From the NCBI RefSeq assembly GCF_002735305.1, contig NZ_PDYG01000087.1:1-59558 (forward strand): 59,558 nt of DNA, written 5' to 3'. Made by a program: the position numbers and the translations under genes. This stretch comes from Agathobacter ruminis (GTDB lineage: Bacteria > Bacillota > Clostridia > Lachnospirales > Lachnospiraceae). Shown here one piece after another: positions 55,475 to 59,558 of this stretch. The notes beneath the pieces are model-generated. The model did not search any database. It was not told the origin of the DNA and saw nothing but the letters and a program-made list of their open reading frames with translations. How positions within the stretch are numbered: the first letter of the stretch is position 1; each line of letters begins with the position of its first letter.

Positions 55475-55832
55475 AGTGAGTGAAGAAGTGACGCATAATC
55501 GTACAGCAGAATCCATGGGAAGCGGTCTGCTCCCGGTATATGCAACACCTGCAATGATTGCCCTGATGGAAAATTGCTGCTGTTACAGTGTGGCGCCTTA
55601 TTTGGAACCGGGGCAGGGGACGGTCGGAATTGCTGTAAACATTCGTCATGTTTCTGCAACGGTTGAAGGACGTAAGGTACGTGTCTGCTCAGAATTAAAG
55701 GCGATTGATGGACGTAAACTGACCTTTTCGGTTACGGCATATGATGAAGCCGGAGTGATCGGAGAAGGGGAACATGAGCGCTTCGTGATTGACAGCGCCA
55801 GATTTATGGAAAAAGCAAAGGGGAAAGCATAA
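55446..55832 (+). CDS. Hotdog-fold thioesterase (FlK-like)
   Basis: 128 residues. Resembles the fluoroacetyl-CoA thioesterase family: YATPAMIALMEN (Thr and Glu of the proposed triad) and GIAVNIRHVSAT (His). Family members of this size hydrolyse assorted acyl-CoA or aryl-CoA esters. The substrate here is unknown, and its place inside a folate operon is unexplained. A second ATG three bases upstream is also possible; AAGGA spacing favours 55446. Confidence 0.82.
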   Translation: MELKVGLTNEVSEEVTHNRTAESMGSGLLPVYATPAMIALMENCCCYSVAPYLEPGQGTVGIAVNIRHVSATVEGRKVRVCSELKAIDGRKLTFSVTAYDEAGVIGEGEHERFVIDSARFMEKAKGKA

Positions 55833-56644
55833 TGAAAATCGGGAAACATGAATTTGATTTGAAACATGACTGCTATATCATGGGAATTTTAAATGTAACA
55901 CCGGATTCCTTTTCGGATGGCGGAAAATGGAATGACATCGATCGGGCATTATATCATGTCGAAGAAATGATTGCAGAACATGCTGCCATCATTGATGTTG
56001 GCGGAGAATCTACCAGACCTGGCTACGAACGAATCTCCGATGAAGAGGAAATTTCTCGTGTCGCACCTATCATTGAAAAGATTAAGACACGATTTGATAT
56101 TCCGATTTCGATTGATACATATAAGAGCCGTGTTGCTGAAGCGGCTGTTGCTGCCGGCGCTGATATGCTCAATGATATCTGGGGATTTCGCGCAGATGAA
56201 CAGATGGCTGCTCTGGCTGCGCGCGAGAATATCCCATGCTGTCTGATGCATAACCGTCAGGAACCGGCAGTGTCTGATTTTGTCGCAACCATGAAAAATG
56301 ATTTGATGAAATCATTGGAAATTGCAAAATCTGCCGGGGTGAAGGATGAGCAGATAATTCTGGATCCGGGGGTTGGTTTTGGCAAGACCTTTGAGCAAAA
56401 TCTGCTGGCAGTGAAACATCTTGACAGTCTGCTGGAACTTGGATATCCGGTCTTGCTGGCAACATCGCGCAAATCGGTTGTCGGTTTGGCTTTGGATCTG
56501 CCGAAAGATCAGCGCGTGGAAGGAACCGTTGCGACGACGGTGATGGGCGTGGAGCGCGGAGCCTGCATGTTCCGTGTTCATGATGTGAAAGAAAATTATC
56601 GCGCAATGCGTATGGCACAAGCAATTTTCAATGCGATGGAGTAA
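55832..56644 (+). CDS. folP: Dihydropteroate synthase
   Basis: Joins p-aminobenzoate to the pterin diphosphate; target of sulfonamides. 270 residues: GILNVTPDSFSDGG, DVGGESTRPG, SIDTYKSRVAEAAV, DPGVGFGKT and ATSRKS. The start ATG overlaps the previous stop by one base. Confidence 0.95.
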   Translation: MKIGKHEFDLKHDCYIMGILNVTPDSFSDGGKWNDIDRALYHVEEMIAEHAAIIDVGGESTRPGYERISDEEEISRVAPIIEKIKTRFDIPISIDTYKSRVAEAAVAAGADMLNDIWGFRADEQMAALAARENIPCCLMHNRQEPAVSDFVATMKNDLMKSLEIAKSAGVKDEQIILDPGVGFGKTFEQNLLAVKHLDSLLELGYPVLLATSRKSVVGLALDLPKDQRVEGTVATTVMGVERGACMFRVHDVKENYRAMRMAQAIFNAME

Positions 56645-56646
56645 AA

Positions 56647-57462
56647 ATGAATCAGGATTATATTAATGTGGAAGGCCTCCAGATATATGCATATCATGGA
56701 GTATTTGAAGAGGAAAAACAAAAGGGGCAGACATTTTTGATCAATGCAAAAGTGTATTATGATATGTCTGCGCCTGCGCAGGAAGATCAGATTCAGGCGG
56801 CACTCAATTATGCAGACCTGTGTGTTTTTATGGATGCATTTTTACGCAGTGAACATTTTGATCTGATTGAGGCAGCGGCAGATGCAGTTGCCAATGCAGT
56901 CTTACTTCATTTTGCACAGGCAACCCGAATCGTCCTCTGCCTGCGTAAGCCGTCAGCACCAATCGGGCTGCCGTTTGAAGATGTCTCAGTGACAGTGGAG
57001 CGCGGTTGGCACAGGGTATTTTTGGCAATCGGTTCGAACATGGGAGACCGCAGAGCTTATCTTGACTCGGTGCAGGAGGCACTGAAAGTGCCGCAGGTGC
57101 GCGGAGTCCGTGTTTCTGGCTATATAGAGACCGAACCATATGGAGGTGTGGAGCAGGACCGATTCTTAAATGGTGCGATAGAATTGTGGACGACAGACTC
57201 TCCGAAGGAGTTGCTGGAGCGATGCCATGCAATCGAGCATGCTGCGCACAGAACACGCGAAATCCATTGGGGTCCGCGGACACTTGATGTCGATATTCTG
57301 TTTTATGATTCCCTGATTTATGACGATTCGGATCTGATTATTCCGCATATCGATATCAAAAACCGGAATTTTGTGCTGCGCCCGATGACGGAACTGGCGC
57401 CGGGATTTGTACATCCTGTTTATCATAAGACAATGCGTGATTTATTGGAAGAATTGGAGTAG
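56647..57462 (+). CDS. folBK: Dihydroneopterin aldolase-HPPK fusion (FolB-FolK)
   Basis: 271 residues covering two consecutive folate steps. Residues 1 to about 118 are FolB (YAYHGVFEEEKQKGQ, LNYADL, catalytic Lys in RKPSAPIGL). From about 120 on is FolK (FLAIGSNMGDRRAYL, then HRTREIHWGPRTLDVDILFYD). Such bifunctional forms are known in Firmicutes. Two bases after folP. GTP cyclohydrolase (folE) is not in this window. Confidence 0.94.
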   Translation: MNQDYINVEGLQIYAYHGVFEEEKQKGQTFLINAKVYYDMSAPAQEDQIQAALNYADLCVFMDAFLRSEHFDLIEAAADAVANAVLLHFAQATRIVLCLRKPSAPIGLPFEDVSVTVERGWHRVFLAIGSNMGDRRAYLDSVQEALKVPQVRGVRVSGYIETEPYGGVEQDRFLNGAIELWTTDSPKELLERCHAIEHAAHRTREIHWGPRTLDVDILFYDSLIYDDSDLIIPHIDIKNRNFVLRPMTELAPGFVHPVYHKTMRDLLEELE

Positions 57463-57470
57463 AATGAAAG

Positions 57471-58118
57471 ATGTATCGAGTGATTCTTTTTGATTTGGAT
57501 GGTACATTGATTGATTCGTCAGATGGAATTATCAAATCGGTTTTATATACTTTACAATTTTATGGAATAGAAGAAAGCGATACAGACGGACTCAGACGTT
57601 TTATCGGTCCGCCGCTTTCGGAAAGTTTTGAAAAATTTTATGCTTTTTCAAAGGAACAGGCACGCGAAGCGGTTGATAAATTCCGTGAAAGATATAATGT
57701 GAAGGGCTATCTGGAATGCGAATTATATCCGGATACAAAACAGGTGCTGACGCAGCTGAAAGAAGACGGATTCCTTCTCGGGGTTGCAACCTCCAAACCG
57801 GAGATTACCGCACGGCGCATCCTGGAACAGAAAGGAATTGCAGATTTGTTCGACGAAATCTGTGGGGCAACCATGGATGGAAGAATTGAAAAAAAGGCGG
57901 ACGTATTACAGGAACTGTTGCGTCGTCATCCGGAATATGTAAAAGAAGAGATGGTGTTGATCGGGGATACGGCTTTTGATGTGCATGGTGCAAATGCATT
58001 GGGAATTGATTCTGCGGCCGTTGGCTTCGGGTTCGGAAATGTTCAGGAAATGAGATTAGCCGGAGCGGTAGAAATATTTGATTCAATGCAAGAATTAAAA
58101 GAATATTTTATAAAATAG
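57471..58118 (+). CDS. HAD-superfamily phosphatase (phosphoglycolate phosphatase-like)
   Basis: 215 residues: nucleophile motif LFDLDGTLIDSS, Thr in VATSKPE, Lys in the KKADV region, acidic motif IGDTAFDVHGA. The cap domain type fits Gph/PpaX-like enzymes. Substrate open; in this place it could remove phosphate from a folate or pyrophosphate intermediate, but that is only context. Confidence 0.88.
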   Translation: MYRVILFDLDGTLIDSSDGIIKSVLYTLQFYGIEESDTDGLRRFIGPPLSESFEKFYAFSKEQAREAVDKFRERYNVKGYLECELYPDTKQVLTQLKEDGFLLGVATSKPEITARRILEQKGIADLFDEICGATMDGRIEKKADVLQELLRRHPEYVKEEMVLIGDTAFDVHGANALGIDSAAVGFGFGNVQEMRLAGAVEIFDSMQELKEYFIK

Positions 58119-58127
58119 GGGGCTTTT

Positions 58128-58985
58128 ATGGAACAGTTTAAATTGAAAAATTCGATTCCGATTCTGGTATGGCTGGCAATTTATCCTGCGCTGTTATACT
58201 ATGCAATTATGTATATCCTGTCGACATTATGTGCTTTTTTTGCAAGAAACATATTAAATGTGGAATTAACAGAGAGTGTAAAGGCAGTTGTCCTGCTGGT
58301 CTCATCGGTTGCCACTATTCCGTTTATGTTTTCAGTCTATGCGAATGACCGAAATGCCGGACTTGGCATCGGCGGCTATCTGCGTGAGCATAAACCTTCT
58401 GTTTCCAAACAAAAGATTAAGATTGCATTATTTGCCGCAGTAATTGTGATTGTGATGGGATTTGCGTTGAATAACCTGATTGGAATGACTCCACTGATTC
58501 GCTGGTCAGAAGGATACCGGAATGCGAATGCGAATCTGTATAGCGGATCGCTGGTGGTGATTTTGATGCGTAGTGCGTTTTTTGTTCCTATCCTTGAAGA
58601 ACTGACATTCCGTGGAATTGTCCAGTTTCGTATGTCCGTGCGCCTGCATCGTATTTGGGCAATCCTAATTGCAGCATTATTATTTGCGGTGATGCATATG
58701 AATGTCGTGCAATCCACCTATGCCTTTTTCCTGGGCATTGTACTGGGAATCATCTGCGATCATGTCGGCCATATTTATCCGGCTGTCATCGGTCATATGG
58801 CCGTGAATGCAGTTACGGTATTGCGTGTGCAATTCCAATGGCTTCCGAGTCTGTCAGACGGAAGTGTAAGCGCATGGCTGATTTCTCTTGGCATACTATG
58901 CTTTGGAATTGCGATGCTGTTGTTATTTGTTAAGATTCCGATTGATTCGAATCAGAATCAGATTCATTCTGAGCAGACGCATTGA
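58128..58985 (+). CDS. CPBP-family intramembrane metalloprotease
   Basis: 285 residues with about eight membrane helices. Motif 1 is ILEELTFRG (EExxxR), motif 2 contains FAVMHMN and motif 3 is VIGHMAVN, the expected metal ligands of CAAX-protease/bacteriocin-processing enzymes. GGGGG precedes the ATG. Its 3' end overlaps the convergent small membrane gene by 56 bases. Confidence 0.88.
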   Translation: MEQFKLKNSIPILVWLAIYPALLYYAIMYILSTLCAFFARNILNVELTESVKAVVLLVSSVATIPFMFSVYANDRNAGLGIGGYLREHKPSVSKQKIKIALFAAVIVIVMGFALNNLIGMTPLIRWSEGYRNANANLYSGSLVVILMRSAFFVPILEELTFRGIVQFRMSVRLHRIWAILIAALLFAVMHMNVVQSTYAFFLGIVLGIICDHVGHIYPAVIGHMAVNAVTVLRVQFQWLPSLSDGSVSAWLISLGILCFGIAMLLLFVKIPIDSNQNQIHSEQTH

Positions 58986-59217
58986 TGTCTGCTGCACCGG
59001 ATGCCTCTTTATTATCGTCGCGGTGTCCGGTGATCATCTGATACAGGAAAATATAAAACCAGATCAAAATCGGAATGACGATAGTCAGTCCAACGGCTCC
59101 CTTAAACATCATCATGGAATGTGTATGATCAACAATTGCTACAATCAATGTGGCAACATACATCGCAACCAGAATAATAATTCCTATCCATGCAAGAATT
59201 CTCTTCATATTTCTCAA
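58930..59217 (-). CDS. Small membrane protein of unknown function
   Basis: 95 residues with two membrane helices (about 7-28 and 40-62) and a polar, Ser/Asp/Asn-rich tail (QNESDSDSNQSES). On the minus strand GGAGG lies nine bases before a TTG at 59217; an ATG three codons later is 18 bases away, so TTG is preferred with some doubt. No family recognised. Its last 56 bases overlap the end of the protease gene on the other strand. Confidence 0.65.
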   Translation of the reverse strand: MRNMKRILAWIGIIILVAMYVATLIVAIVDHTHSMMMFKGAVGLTIVIPILIWFYIFLYQMITGHRDDNKEASGAADINASAQNESDSDSNQSES

Positions 59218-59344
59218 TTCTCTATTCCTCCATTATCCTTATACGAAAATCTTTCCTTCTAATATATCATTCCCCTTCACGGGATTCCACCCCCAATTTT
59301 CACCCGCTGTTCCGATGCCCATTCCGGCCCCCACATGGCATTTG

Positions 59345-59558
59345 AAAACATAATCCTCAGCCCATAAACTCGGTACCCCCTTCACGTTTTTGCGAATATT
59401 TTAGTTTTTCAATATGCAAAAGGCGAGCATCAGACATGTGTCTTTTGGTGAATGAACCATTTTGAAAATAGTTTATGAAGTGGCGGACACCTAGTTTGTT
59501 GATATTATGTACTCCTCAATCTAAGGGATACCCGGGTTCAGACTCCGTTTGCATAGCG
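59345..59558. repeat. Palindromic element, copy 2 (cut by the window end)
   Basis: From about 59345 the sequence matches the reverse complement of the right arm of the element at 18008-18438. From about 59416 to the arm end it is nearly identical (CAATATGCAAAAGGCGAGCA, ACATGTGTCTTTTG, GAAGTGGCGGACACC). The core CTAAGGGATACCCGGGT follows in the same orientation as copy 1's + strand. The second arm would lie beyond the window. The 75 or so bases before it (59270-59344) hold nothing I can identify. Confidence 0.8.

Noticed and set aside
1-59558. CRISPR arrays, tRNA and rRNA genes, prophage genes
   Set aside because: No regularly spaced repeats, cloverleaf-like sequences, rRNA segments or phage structural genes were seen in reading the window; small RNAs could have been missed without a covariance search.

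Overview
The window looks like chromosomal DNA from a Clostridia-class Firmicute, most likely a Lachnospiraceae member. The grounds are the gene order (rnc-smc-ftsY, ylxM-ffh-rpsP-khpA, rplS-lepB-rbgA-rnhB, a DUF512 protein before der-plsY-gpsA), strong Shine-Dalgarno sites, sigma-A-like promoters and moderate GC. Species is inferred, not proven. Almost all genes lie on the + strand; the two exceptions are a DtxR-type regulator and a small membrane protein near the right end. I saw no rRNA, tRNA, CRISPR array, transposase or phage gene.

Layout. 1-3937: tail of an unknown gene, thymidylate synthase, dihydrofolate reductase and both acetolactate synthase subunits. 4032-12485: five consecutive two-component genes behind one good promoter: a PAS kinase, a receiver protein with a damaged HD-GYP domain, a lone receiver, a membrane hybrid kinase with receiver and HPt, and a membrane hybrid kinase-receiver fused to a complete DegV (fatty-acid-binding) domain. 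None has a DNA-binding output domain. 12518-16500: DtxR-type regulator divergent from a heterodimeric ABC exporter. 16633-18008: an orphan small protein and an S66 peptidase. 18008-18438: a non-coding palindromic element of 431 bp, partly repeated at 59345-59558. 18512-33800: housekeeping genes for lipid synthesis (plsX, acpP), RNA processing, chromosome and SRP functions (rnc, smc, ftsY, ffh), ilvA, rimM, glmM, and ribosomal genes, including a TrmD-GNAT fusion and a lipoprotein. 33953-38626: a signal-peptidase homologue lacking both catalytic residues, rbgA, rnhB, a FliK-like/FlhB-like pair and a UPF0102 protein. 38760-41953: a GntR-regulated ABC system. 42008-47491: a DUF512 radical-SAM protein on an apparently leaderless message, der, plsY, gpsA, dut and a phosphoribosyltransferase-like protein. 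47642-54166: a sugar-ABC ATPase, a CdaR/PucR-type regulator and a type IIA topoisomerase pair. 54167-57462: folC, a hotdog thioesterase, folP and a folB-folK fusion. 57471-59217: a HAD phosphatase, a CPBP protease and a convergent small membrane protein.

How the genes fit together. Folate and thymidylate metabolism appear at both ends (thyA-folA; folC-folP-folBK; dut supplies dUMP). Phospholipid synthesis is covered by plsX, acpP, plsY and gpsA. The most unusual parts are the signalling cluster with its kinase-DegV fusion, the inactive-looking signal peptidase, the degenerate HD-GYP protein and the palindromic element whose core appears inverted relative to its arms in the second copy.
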